DNA of 64,000 nt from contig NC_085116.1 of NCBI RefSeq assembly GCF_030269925.1, positions 6,200,001 through 6,264,000 on the forward strand, read 5' to 3'. The notes under the pieces were generated by a model. The model did not search any database. It was not told the origin of the DNA and saw only the letters and a list, made by a program, of their open reading frames with translations. Below, one piece after another: positions 23,059-33,742 of this stretch. The DNA comes from Bombyx mori. Lineage: Eukaryota > Arthropoda > Insecta > Lepidoptera > Bombycidae. How positions within the stretch are numbered: the stretch's first letter is position 1; each line of letters opens with the position of its first letter. The position numbers were made by a program, and so were the translations under genes.

Positions 23059-23773
23059 TTCATAATGAAAAAATAATGTTCACGAATGAAGGATATAATA
23101 ATATGAGATAAATTAAACTGACAATCAAAGGTTTTATTATGTTAAAGAGCCGCCGCGCCGGACGCTGGATATCTTATTACTCTCATCAAAGTTTTAATTA
23201 AAAAAATATTAAATGAAAGAAGTGTAATGAAAGGGGAAAGTTGTTATTTTTTGTACATGTTTTTTTGTTGTTGTTGTTGTTTTGTAAATCCCGTTTATTT
23301 TTCTTGCGCTGTCTTCGTTATTATTTTAAAGCCTGAACCAAAACCTTTTATTAAGGCCATCGTGAAAAATAATATGTTTAAATAGATGTATAAGTTTCAG
23401 TTTTAAAAGTAAATTAAAAGAATAATGAATGTTAAAAATGTAACGGCGTATTATTTGTTTTTTACGGTACAAAGATCTTTGTTTAATTCTGAGCGCGCAT
23501 TGGTATGCGTCCACGGCTCGGCTTAAGCAATATTGTTTTATTGTTTTAATAAAGAGGGTAATCTAAAACTAACGTGTCTCAAGTTGGACGGCGGAGTTCA
23601 GTCTGAGGCTTCTTCATCTTACATCAACTCTTAGATTATTGCGGTAGACATGTCGCAAGGACATATATATCATCAGATATTCGTACATAACCATGATAAT
23701 ATTTTCGAATTGTTTCGAATTATAAAATCCGAACAGTTGTTTTGAGTAGAAAAATAAATGAATATACTTTTTT

Positions 23774-23985
23774 ACTGGTGGTAGGACCTCTTGTTAGTCC
23801 GCACGGGTAGGTACCACCACCCTGCCTATTTCTGCCGTGAAGCAGTAATGTGTTTCACTTTGAGGGGTGGGGCAGCCGTTGTAACTATACTGAGACCTTA
23901 TAACTCATATCTATGGGCTCCAGTAACCACTTAACACCAGGTCGGCTATGAGCTCGTCCAACCACGTAAGAAATAAATAAAAAAA
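23774..23985 (+). mobile_element. Family-A SINE body
   Basis: ACTGGTGGTAGGACCTCTTG to AAGAAATAAATAAAA. A short internal deletion removes the GGTGGGTGGCGCATTTACG block. Confidence 0.8.
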
Positions 23986-24046
23986 ATACATACAACATTC
24001 GAACCATTTAAATTTCAACAAACACAAATCGTCAACGCCAAAGGAC

Positions 24047-24330
24047 ATTTGAGTCGACTAGTATCAAAGCCGGCAATGTGACTTTTGGACAATTACTGGT
24101 AAATCAGAAAAACGAATTATTGACTTTGTATTCCATTGGCAGTCACAAAACTCTTCTGAACGACATCTTAGATAAATAACAGGTTAAGTATTAACCTTTA
24201 TTTAATGCAGGTTTTGAACCGTATTCTTTGAAGGAGACAATTATGTTCAAATCAATCTGTATTGACATATCAATAACATTTTTTTGTCCAAATGCACAGA
24301 TTGCCACCTTTGATAATAGACGACTCATTT
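24047..24330 (-). mobile_element. MITE-like element, second copy (inverted)
   Basis: Near-identical reverse complement of 4327-4610 over its whole length, including GGCAGTCACAAAACTCTTCT and TTAATGCAGGTTTTGAACCG. Confidence 0.8.
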
Positions 24331-24578
24331 GTTTTATCCAATACGTTCGCCGGCTCCGAGCTGAGATCACTCTTGAAGTACGGTTGCATATTTATATTTT
24401 ATGTTTCGTCGTAAAATGTTTGAAGTAACACGGTTTATTGTTCGCTCCATAAAACTCGGCGGACTCGCACGTACGTACTACTGTTTTGTAACTTGCACAT
24501 TCCGTGTTTCTCGTGAAACACATTGCGACGTGTGCAGTATCTAGTATTGATGCTCTTTTGAATGAAAAATATTATTCC

Positions 24579-24720
24579 TATTTTTTTTATTGCCTAGATG
24601 GGTGGACGAGCTCACAGCCCACCTGGTGTTAAGTGGTTACTGGAGCTCATAGACATCCACAACGTAAACGCGCCACCCACCTTGAGATATAAGTTCTAAG
24701 GTCTCAAGTATAGTTACAAG
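24579..24720 (-). mobile_element. Family-A SINE body, 5'-truncated
   Basis: TTATTGCCTAGATGGGTGGA through AAGGTCTCAAGTATAGTTAC. Confidence 0.75.
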
Positions 24721-25210
24721 TATAGTAGTCTAGTCTCAAGAGTATAGTATTTGATTTAGTGACGGGTAAAATGTGTAAAGTCACATAACAATCTGAAATT
24801 AGCACTGCGCATTATATTCCAATGATCCTGTTTGTAGAAATGTCGCTTACACGAATAGCAAATGATAGAAAAAAATTTGCTATCCTATTTGAAAGATTGG
24901 ACAGCCGTCATACATTAGATAGGTTACGGTAGCCGCTTAACAGCTGACGAGCCGTGAGACTGCTCACCCATCTGAGCAATAATAAGCCCGGCTAATTGCA
25001 GAAAATGGCGCACGATATAATTAAAACTACTTTTACGGCTTCATTATTATTCTCGCGATCATTATTTTCATTATTACAGTATTATATTAAGAGGGTCTGG
25101 CGATTTAAGATACTGCCAGTTTATGTTAAGGTCTTACTGCGTGAAAAGAAACGTGCAAATATTTTGAAATAAAATTTGACGTTTTAAAGTACAATAATAG
25201 AATCCGTATG

Positions 25211-25366
25211 GGTCGTCCGTCAGCTACGCCCGGACTGGTAGGTGAGCTCACGGGCTCTACCTGAGATTATTTGCTAACACTAGCCCTAGCAAAGCATTAC
25301 TTCGCTGAATGTACCAGCGGACCGGAATTGCAATCCACTGAGAAAATCCTGCCAGAAACTCAATGG
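25211..25366 (-). mobile_element. Bm1-type SINE, diverged subfamily
   Basis: CGTCAGCTACGCCCGGACTG, GGTAGGTGAGCTCACGGGC, and CCAGAAACTCAATGG. It resembles 40450-40643. Confidence 0.7.
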
Positions 25367-25613
25367 CTTTTTTTTTATTGCTGAGTTGGGTGGACGAGCT
25401 CACAGCCCACCTGGTGTTAAGTGGTTACTGGAGCCTATAGACATCTACAACCGTAAATGCGCCACCCACCTTGAGATATAAGTTCTAAGGTCTCAGTATA
25501 GTTACAACGGCTGCCCTACCCTTCAAACCGAAACGCATTACTGCTTCACGGCAGAAATAGGCAGGGTGGTGGTACCTACACGCGCGGACTCACAAGAGGT
25601 CCTACCACCAGTA
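25367..25613 (-). mobile_element. Family-A SINE body
   Basis: Poly-T, GGGTGGACGAGCTCACAGCC through GTCCTACCACCAGT. It abuts a Bm1-type fragment at 25211-25366. Confidence 0.85.
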
Positions 25614-25949
25614 GCGCTTAAGTAAAGTTTAAGCGTCCATACCTGTATAAAACAAAAAGTTATTAAAATAATAAACGTAAAATTACCGCAAAGTTGTTTT
25701 AAAGTTTACGAATCGCGAAGGAAATATTTTGCACGATTTTCTTCTGTCTGGCCAAACTGAAAACAACACCTACAAATTCGCAAAGCAAATTTAGATGCTT
25801 ATTTGTTTAATCACAAAAAAAATCCAATTTCCGAGCTCGCAAACACGTCGATAAATCATTTGTGCCTACTGAAATACGGTTCTGTGAATTACTAAAATAT
25901 AGGCAGCCCTTCAACAATGGTACAAGTGAATGAATAAGTTTTTATTTAT

Positions 25950-26855
25950 ACTTAATATTATAAAGCTGAAGAGTTTGTTTGTTTGTTTGGTTGAACGCGC
26001 TAATCTCAGGAGCTACAGGTCCGATTTGAAAAATTCTTTCAGTGTTAAATCGCCCATTTATTGAGGAAGGCTATAGGCTATATAACATCAATGCTAAGAC
26101 TAATACGAGCAGAGCACTACTAAATAATGTTTCAAAATCGTTTTTTTCTTCTTGAGAGCTTCCGCTGCTTGCTCTGCGGAAACGGTTAAAGTTCGGCTAA
26201 AATAATGTTTGACAGAATTGTTCGCCTTTCAAAGTTCTAAAAAGAAGTCCGCGACAGCATATATCTATATTTTAAGATTGGTTCTACCTATTTTGTGCTA
26301 ACCAAATTTGTTCTAAAATAAAGCATTATTTGTGAAGGTGTTTTTATAATGATGATATTAATCCCTATCCAAATAAATACGTTATTCATTACAAGTATTG
26401 AACATCGCAGCAAAATGATGATCAAGCGCGTAATGATGATGTACAAGGCGCCGGCAGGTCGGTGCGCGGCGACACACAATAAGAAGAATAACAAGAAAGA
26501 CCCAAATCACTTGAAGATAGGCTTTGAAAATTGTAGATTTTTCTGGATTTCTCCAGGATCCCATCATCGGATCATGATCCTGATGATTACAGGAGCATTC
26601 GGGAAGTCCAACCTTTCGAACAACAAAAAAAAAAGAAAATAGAATTATCAGAATCGGTTCAAGCATTTTCGACAAGTCGGTCAACATAAATAGATTAAAA
26701 AATGGTGGTTGAATTGATGATAGCTTCCTCTTTTAAAGTCGGTTAAAAAGCTTTAGAAAGCTAAGATTTTGGGTTTTTTTTTTATTTTGGTATGTGGTAT
26801 ATTATTGAAAAAAATTTCACCTTCTACGTAAATGAAGTCGCGGGCAAAAGCTAGT
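25950..26855 (+). mobile_element. Helitron-like element (family H1) with nested insertion
   Basis: TTAATATTATAAAGCTGAAG at the left and GAAGTCGCGGGCAAAAGCTA at the right are the two ends of family H1. The middle (about 26340-26750) is unrelated and ends TTTTAAAGTCGGTTAAAA, like the right edge of the TIR element at 15510-15840, so a second element seems to sit inside. Confidence 0.65.
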
Positions 26856-27544
26856 GAATAAATAAAACAGGTTTGTGATCGTGTCAATGTCACAAAGGTG
26901 TTTTTTAGCAAACGATATCCATCGCCCACATTCCGACCTTAGATCCCTTTGTTCTGTCTTATAACATTACAACATCAAAGCGCCCTTACAATCTGACGTT
27001 TGTATCAAAAGAACATTTTTATAATATTATTACATAGGTACGGTTTCTGTGAGAATTTTGTTTCTATGGTACTCGTAAATTTTATGTTAATAAAATAATA
27101 AAACTTATGATAAGATTGTCAGACGAGTTACAACCTTAAGACGTATGGTTTAAGTCCCAACTGCATTGGCGAAGATATTAATGATTTACAAGGAAGTTGT
27201 AACAGTAATGCAGTGAGTCGAGGAATCTCGGGACGCATTCACCTATCTCCTGATTAACGCCGGACAGGCAGCTATCATTAAAATTCAACCCATAAATTAA
27301 TTTTATGGTTAAAATTATTATAATAGGTACATATTTACATATGAAGCTACCATTTTACAGTACTTGCCATTTGAAACGTAATTTATGAATGGTGGCCATA
27401 AATTCAAAATTCAAATGAATTCTACTTTAAAAGAATGTAATTATATTTTCAAATTCAGTCATTTTTTTATTGATTAGTGTTTCGATTTCACCACATTCGT
27501 ATGTTTTTCAACAATGTAGACACGATAGAAATACGACTTCCGTC
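26856..27544. other. No recognised feature
   Basis: AT-rich spacer between a Helitron-like element and the 28S fragment. Confidence 0.5.
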
Positions 27545-27862
27545 GCAGTAATGGTGCCACGCTAACTGAGAATGGGTGGCGCTGAAGCGTTTTGCGTATA
27601 ACCTACCGTTACTGGGACGCGTGATGCTCCTGCTTTTAGTATGGTAGTATCATCAAGCCGTAACGAGTAGGACGTGCGACGGAGAGCACAGAAGAGTCTG
27701 GGCGTGAGCCCGCTTGGAGCCTCCGTCTGTGCAGATCTTGGTGGTAGTAGCAAATACTCCAACGACGCCCTGGAGGACTGGCGTGGAGAAGGGTTTCGGG
27801 TGAACAGTAGCTGCTCGCGAGTCGGTCGATCCTAAGCTCAACGAGAGCTATTATCTCGATGT
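27545..27862 (+). pseudogene. 28S rRNA gene fragment (nuclear rDNA-derived)
   Basis: About 320 bases resemble an internal part of insect 28S rRNA in the sense orientation. Recognisable blocks are the ATGGGTGGCGCTGAAGCG stretch (about 27571), ACGAGTAGGA (about 27663), GCAGATCTTGGTGGTAGTAG with the following CAAATACTCC (27731-27760), and GGAGAAGGGTTTC then GTGAACAG (27785-27808), followed by GAGTCGGTCGATCCTAAG (about 27819). Several conserved positions differ and the variable segment is reshaped, so this is a decayed or isolated copy rather than a working rRNA gene. No 18S, 5.8S or flanking 28S is present. It lies about 950 bases upstream of the EcR-A exon on the same strand. Confidence 0.85.
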
Positions 27863-28564
27863 GGCGTGTTTTTTTTATTTTATAAGCCGACCTCTCACAA
27901 CATTAGTGACGTTTACGGACTGCACACTACCAATTAACCCACTACTCTCTATTGATTTCAATGCTTCTGACATGGAAATTTTGATACATACAAATGACCT
28001 CGTGGTCGCCCGAAAACTAAATCTAACAACGAATTAAAAAGCTATAGTTGAAGTTGACGGTACTCAATCTATTGCTTGATAAGCGACGTTAACATCAAAA
28101 CAATATTGGTCCATTTGAGTCAAATTGACAAGGTAAAAAAGCAATAAGGGAGTGCCGGACGAATTGAACGATCGCCAGCGCGACGAACGCGTTAAGGCTT
28201 GCCTTGCAGTTTTTAACAAACACAAAAACGAAGACATTTTGAACCACATTGTCATCATGTTAGTTAGACTCTAGTTCAGTACCTGGCCAAAGTCCCAAAC
28301 GAAAACTTACCCTTAAAATATCTGTTCCTGACTGTCTTAGTCGCAGTTGTAAAGTACCATTCAATTTAGAAGTCTAAGTGCTTTCGTCCAACTCTTAGTA
28401 AGTGTTTATTGGAGCTACCAATCATTATGACGTGAACGCCACCAACAGCGTTGAAATGAGATCAAACTCTTAACAAGATCATTTAATAGCGGGCCATAAT
28501 TTAAATCGAGCCTTGCAATAGAAACCGGGATTATGCCGGTACCGACCTATGCGGGTCTATAGTT
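27863..28564. other. No recognised feature
   Basis: Spacer between the 28S fragment and the Bm1 near EcR-A. A weak family-A-like scrap lies at about 28380-28450. Confidence 0.4.
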
Positions 28565-28716
28565 ATTTTTTCCTACCTATTCTAGTAACCTCGAGGGGCT
28601 ATTCTAGATTCACCGAGCCAGTAAGTGAGCTCACGAGGCTCAAACCGGGAGTTTCTAACACTGGCCCTAGCAAGAGCACTGCTTCGCCGAATCTACCACC
28701 GGACCACTGGGCTAAA
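28565..28716 (-). mobile_element. Bm1-type SINE just upstream of EcR-A exon
   Basis: TTTTTTCCTACCTATTCTAG, AGTGAGCTCACGAGGCTCAA, ACTGGCCCTAGCAAGAGCAC. It ends about 92 bases before the exon's 3' splice site. A small deletion falls in the GGATCGGAAACG block. Confidence 0.8.
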
Positions 28717-28808
28717 GATCCATAGTACGCACAATATCCAGTTTCGTATGGAAACGAAATTTCTCTTAGAGGCTTTATGTGTTGATGATCCTTTTCTCTT
28801 TGTTGCAG

Positions 28809-29105
28809 AAGTGTGGAGTGCGGGCGGCGGGGCCGGCGGTGGGACAGCATGCGGTAGCACCGGCATGGAGCTGAAACACGAGGTGGCGTACCGCGGCGTG
28901 CTGCCCGGCCAGGTGAAGGCCGAGCCTGGCGTCAGTCACAACGGCCATCCGGTCAACGGACACGTCCGGGACTGGATGGCGGGGGGAGCTGCGGGCGGGG
29001 GCTCGCCCTCCCCAGGCGCGCCGGGACAACCGCAGCCCAGCAACGGATATTCGTCGCCACTATCCTCAGGCAGCTACGGTCCGTACAGCCCTAATGGAAA
29101 AATAG
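28809..29105 (+). CDS. EcR: Ecdysone receptor isoform A-specific N-terminal exon (partial gene)
   Basis: This exon encodes the start of EcR-A, the nuclear receptor that with USP binds 20-hydroxyecdysone and drives moulting and metamorphosis genes in the nucleus. A pyrimidine-rich tract ending TTGCAG precedes base 28809. The donor is ATAG|GTGAGC, with GT at 29106-29107. I place the start at the ATG at 28865, giving 80 codons plus one base (phase 1 exit). The protein opens MELKHEVAYRGVLPG, contains VKAEPG near residue 17, a Gly/Ser/Pro-rich middle, and ends SYGPYSPNGKI. It has four Ser-Pro sites (S47, S49, S64, S75). In lepidopteran EcR-A, as I recall it, this is followed by the common GREELSPAS region, which the split Gly codon fits. 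The exon is GC-rich in AT-rich surroundings. The reading frame is open upstream through the exon edge (28811 on), so a start in an earlier exon is not excluded. Zinc-finger and ligand-binding exons lie outside the window. Family assignment is from memory, not a search. Confidence 0.88.
28849..28857 (+). promoter_or_regulatory. Minimal upstream ORF (ATG-CGG-TAG) before EcR-A start
   Basis: Within the EcR-A exon an ATG at 28849 is followed by one codon and a TAG. It ends 7 bases before the presumed EcR-A ATG at 28865 and is in a different frame (+2 relative to it). If the mature mRNA carries this part of the exon as 5' leader, ribosomes would meet a two-codon ORF just before the main start. Repression or reinitiation is inference. 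Confidence 0.5.
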
Positions 29106-29139
29106 GTGAGCCGCAAAACAGCTTTGTATTTTGATTTTT

Positions 29140-29342
29140 ACTGGTGGTAGGACCTCTTTCTGCCGTGAAGCAGTAATGCGTTTCGGTTTGAAGGGTGGGG
29201 CAGCCGTTGTAACTATACTTGAGATCTTAGAACTTATATCTCGAGGTGGGTGGCGCATTTACCTCGTAGATGTCTATGGGCTCCAGTAACCACTTAACAT
29301 CAGGTGGGCTGTGAGCTCGTCCATCCATCTAAGCTATAAAAC
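29140..29342 (+). mobile_element. Family-A SINE body, 34 bases after the EcR-A donor
   Basis: ACTGGTGGTAGGACCTC then a jump to TTTCTGCCGTGAAGCAG (internal deletion), ending CTAAGCTATAAAACTAAAG. Confidence 0.8.
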
Positions 29343-29910
29343 TAAAGCTAAAAACCAAAACTCCTCGGCGATTTTTCTAAAGTGAATGTCGTTTCTGAAA
29401 GTTAATAGAAATTTGGTTTAGCTCTAGAACAAAGGAGTGATATCCTCGTTTCAAAGCGCATGCGGGCTCAGTTTAACATAATGTTGCCGAACATGATTGT
29501 GTAACAGCGGGGAATCGGAACAACAACAGTAATCTCATAGCGAATGCACGACCCACATGCTGACTCAAACAAAGAACTACAATAGTCCATTTCCCGACAG
29601 CCTTCAGGTCTTAATGATGGCCGTGGGTCAGGAAACTGGACACAGAGTATACGGGAACGATCATGCATTAAAATAGTGGCCTTCTTGTCGATAATTACAG
29701 AATTTACAACTATTTAATACGCTTTTATTAGCTTCAGACGTATGTAAGTATGTAACGGAATCTTTGAACATGATTTTGACCCCCTTCAAAACGTCGGATT
29801 AACTCGAAATTTGGTATACTTGTTAAGGACCGATGACAATTCAATACTTAAAAAAAAAATTTAAAAAATTGAAATTCAACTAAAAAATGAAAAATAAATA
29901 ATAGTTTAAA

Positions 29911-30215
29911 AAAACGAACAAAATACGCTTTTATAGAAAATCCAACTAAAAAATTGAAAACAAATTTTAATAAATTTTAAATAAAAATAGTGTAACAAGA
30001 AAATATTTTATTGTAAAAAAACTGTGGGGTGCATGGTATATCAGTAGTTATAAATATTTTACGAACAGATAGATATGAGTAGCGGGGTTATTTTGATAAT
30101 AACCTGAAAAGCACTCCACGCTTTTTTTTACACCATTTTTAATTCAAATTTATTAAAATTTATTTTCTATTTTTTAATTGAATTTTCTATAAAAGCATAT
30201 TTTGTTATTTTTTTT
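29911..30215. repeat. Long imperfect inverted repeat, AT-rich
   Basis: Arms 29911-29985 and 30141-30215 are imperfect inverses (AAATACGCTTTTATAGAAAA against TTTTCTATAAAAGCATATTT). The right part resembles 2141-2333. Confidence 0.6.
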
Positions 30216-30452
30216 TAATTATTATTTATTATTAGTTAATTGTGTAACCAAGTCAAATCAAATAAAAAAAATTTTTATTATTATTATTATTTATTAAATT
30301 AACGTTACGTTTAACATTTTTACGTTACAAGCAACGTTACATTAAATTATATAATATATCACACTTTTTTTTTGTATTATTAAAATACAAAATTTAAAAC
30401 AAAAACAAAAAAAAAACTGTCTTCAACAAAATAACATAAGAATATTACAAAT

Positions 30453-30636
30453 TACAGTTCACCTAGTTTTAAATGGTTACCGGAGCCCGTAGACATCAGC
30501 AACCTGAATGGCGCCACCCAGCTTGAGACATGAGTTCTAAGTCTCAGTTTTATATGTAGTATTCAAACCGAAACGCCATTACTGCTTCACGGCACCTTAC
30601 TGCTGCATACGCTCACAAAACGCCCTACCACCAGCA
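30453..30636 (-). mobile_element. Family-A SINE, diverged subfamily
   Basis: TTAAATGGTTACCGGAGCCC through GCCCTACCACCAGCA. It shares CGGAGCCC and CGCCCTACCACCAGCA with 63150-63387, marking a separate older subfamily. Confidence 0.65.
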
Positions 30637-30762
30637 AATATATTGTAACAAATATGGACAATTAATGATAACTCAAAAACTTCAGATCTTGATAAAATTT
30701 TAATGAGACGATACATCGCTTCATCTGGAAAAAAGATGTGTGGTGTCGTGGGACACCGGATA

Positions 30763-31088
30763 GGAACGAAGTTCCTTATTATAAAAACATAAATTTTAAG
30801 TTCTATTCGAGGTAAAGAAAATAAAACTGGATGCTTCGCAACAACCCACGGTCATTCGGTAACGTGCGAACTTATTGTGGTACACTTCATTCACGGTTGT
30901 TTGCATAAGAGTTAGGGTATTGCGCAAAAAAACGCTCTGAGATCGTGGTCAAAAAATATGTTATTTTTTGTACGTTATTACAAAGTTAAGTCGTACACTG
31001 TTTGCATTACTAATAAAAATCTTACGTTACGGACGTTTTTTCCCGGTTAGGATACCCCTCTGCATCGTCCCATAAGGAACTTCGTTCC
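30763..31088. mobile_element. TIR-bounded element (GGAACGAAGTTCCTTAT ends)
   Basis: GGAACGAAGTTCCTTAT at 30763-30779 is inverted as ATAAGGAACTTCGTTCC at 31072-31088, 17 bp perfect. The TIR itself contains a palindrome, GGAACNNNGTTCC-like. Confidence 0.6.
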
Positions 31089-31349
31089 AACAAGCGGAAA
31101 TTAGCTCCTTCGCTACCATTCGCGCAATCTAGAATTTGTGAATAAAACCTATTATGGCGGCTCGTAAGTCGCTAACGTCAGACAGGAGATTTTCCATCAC
31201 CCGTATTGGAAGTCAAATTAGCTGCGAGGCTGACTTCGAGGTACTACGCTAACGAATTTAAGGAAACAGCGAATGCTCGACTTAAAACACTCACACCAAT
31301 GTATTATAACGTACAGTCATAAATGAATGTTTGTATTTGCTAGTAGTTT

Positions 31350-31462
31350 GTAGGCAGCGGCTTGGCTCTGCCCCTGGCATTGCTAAAGTCCATGGGCGAC
31401 GGTAACCACTCACCATCAGGTTGGCCGTATGCCCGTCTGCCTAAAAAGCAAAAAAAAAAAAA
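31350..31462 (+). mobile_element. Family-C LINE 3' end fragment
   Basis: Near-consensus copy beginning GGCAGCGGCTTGGCTCTGCC and ending in a 12-base A-run at 31450-31461. Confidence 0.8.
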
Positions 31463-32978
31463 TTGCATACAATATATTCTTAGGGATAATATCGATTAAT
31501 TACTTGTTATGTAGTTATTTAACCTTTTTAGTGCTAAACTTATAATATTACGGGAATCGCTAAATGATTTTTGAAAAGATACAATATACTTATACATACT
31601 TACACATAATCAAACTGCGTAATAATAGGTCTATCTATACCTACGTATAGCATTAATAAAGCACTAATGGACAGTCGATCTATCGAATGTTCGCGCTCAA
31701 AGACTTAGGACTATAATAAATATATCCGACATAAATATAAGCCTTACAAAATACCCTGTGAGAAATTGTTTCCGTGCCAGTGCAAAATCGGTTCTGCCTT
31801 ATAAGGCATATATTCCCTTATAAGAAGAATAACCAGAATGTTATGTATAAAGGGTAGAAATCACAAATATAGGTATACGTCTCTAATTCAGAACCAAACT
31901 AAACAATTTTAATGGTACAAATGTATGACAAACTTAGTTTTTTCTTCGGTTTTCGTAAAATGCTTATACGGTTCATACTAGGATTTTTTATTTTAATTAT
32001 TATTTTATTCGAAATGTCGGAAATAATAAACGCGTGAATTAACTGTAAAAGTAGTTTTAATTACATGACAAATATATAACCAAGTAACGTTCATTTTGTA
32101 ACGCACAACTAAAAAACCCTGACTTCGGTTAACGACCGGAAATCGACTTCATTATACCTAATTAATTAGTTAAGCCGATGACTCAAGATTATTTAAGAAA
32201 TCTAGCAAGGCTCTTCGTGGCCATTCAAGGTAAAATAAACGGCCTCAAAGCGAACACCGGTTAAATAAATCATTAAGACAAATTGTGTAGTAAGATAAAA
32301 TTCTCGAATGCGAAAGTTTGTTGTTTTTATTAGGGAATTCTTCGCATTCGTATTCTCGGCAGCCCAACGAGGCGCGGCCGAACCAAATAAAATAAAATAA
32401 AAACAGTGCCATATCTCACAGGTCGTTTGGAAGCGCATCTTGGCGTCTCAAGAATTCTAATTTGATTTTTGAAAAGAAACAACGTAACGCACGCCTCGTG
32501 CGTGGGACGATTTTTCTTGATTTACGTTTTGTTGGAGTTCGTATTTGGAAATTATGTTAGCAGAAATAAAAACGGTAGTTTTTTTTTTACAAGTTTTTGT
32601 TATTAACGACGGCCTTCGTAATGGGGAATTGAAGTCGGCGTGTTGTGACAGATACTGACATATGAAATTATTTTGCGCATTACCATCCTAAAATAAAACG
32701 AGTCGAGACATAATCTTCAGTATCGCTAAACGGAATAATATCAATTAAAAAAAGTAGGTATAGTTAGTAAAATTAATATATCAAAATACTTAATAAGATT
32801 GTTATTTTTTGTTGTGATCCCTCTTGTATCCAGACTAATTCTGCTTGGAATTAACCATGTCTTAAACATTGGTTAAATACAGGCGTTGCACGAATACGTT
32901 TGATAATCTTGGATCTCAAGGTAGCGGGGGCTTGTTGTGGTATATTCAATTAACCGCACAGCACAGAAATATTTCTTT
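31463..32978. other. No recognised feature
   Basis: AT-rich intronic DNA without repeat families I know. Confidence 0.5.
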
Positions 32979-33200
32979 ACTGGTGGTAGGACGTCTTATG
33001 AGTCCGCACGGGTAGGTACCACCACCCTGCCTATTTCTGCCGTGAAGCAGTAATGCGTTTCGGCTTGAAGTGTGGGGCAGCCGTTGTAACTATACTGAGA
33101 TCTTAAAACTTATATCTCAAGGTGGGTGGCGCATTTTCGTTGTAGATCTCCATGGGCCAGGTGGGCTGTGAGCTCGTCCACCCATCTAAGCCATAAAAAA
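32979..33200 (+). mobile_element. Family-A SINE body
   Basis: ACTGGTGGTAGGACGTCTTA to CATCTAAGCCATAAAAAA. A small deletion joins CCATGGGCC to AGGTGGGCTG. Confidence 0.8.
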
Positions 33201-33356
33201 AGAAAAATAAACTAATTAATTTAAATAACGGAGTTAAGTGATCGCGGCGGTGAACCGAAAATAATATAATCTAAATTTATTATAATCTTTGTATATTATA
33301 TAATTATAATCGCATAACTTTAGAAAGCCGGCAACAAATTGGATAATTCTTTTTTT

Positions 33357-33495
33357 GTTTTTTTTTTATTGCTTAGATGGGTGGACTAGCTCACAGCCCA
33401 CCTGGTGTTAAGTGGTTACTGGAACCCATAGACATCTACGACGTAAATGCGCCACCCACCTTGAGATCTAAGTTCTAAGGTCTCAAGTATATTTA
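33357..33495 (-). mobile_element. Family-A SINE body, 5'-truncated
   Basis: Poly-T, GCTTAGATGGGTGGACTAGC through CTAAGGTCTCAAGTATA. Confidence 0.75.
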
Positions 33496-33700
33496 TGTAT
33501 ATTTAAGTATGTTTGTTATAGTCAGAAGAAGGTTCTTACGAAAAAAAAATTGAAATATGCGCGGAAAATGACAAAATTTAAAAAAATTAACCACCATATT
33601 AAATTTTATAATCTAAACTTATGGCGTTTGACATAACATTGACAGAATGCGTGCTGCAAATATCAGATTTGTATAAAAGAAAATTCAATAAAATTTATCA

Positions 33701-33742
33701 TAAATTTTAGTTCCCGAAGCGAAGCGAGGGCGAGTCACTAGT
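33701..33742 (+). mobile_element. Helitron-like 3' end fragment (family H4)
   Basis: CCGAAGCGAAGCGAGGGCGA then GTCACTAGT match the 3' end of the copy at 10309-10525. Confidence 0.5.

Noticed and set aside
26349..26687. Overlapping ORFs of 97 and 101 codons
   Set aside because: They lie in the insertion nested inside a Helitron-like element, on both strands. No recognisable protein.
28775..29029. 84-codon ORF on the minus strand
   Set aside because: It is antisense to the EcR-A exon and a by-product of its high GC content.
29106..29134. Continuation of the EcR-A frame past the donor
   Set aside because: It runs only to a TGA (29132-29134) and passes through a strong GTGAGC donor. It would arise only by intron retention.
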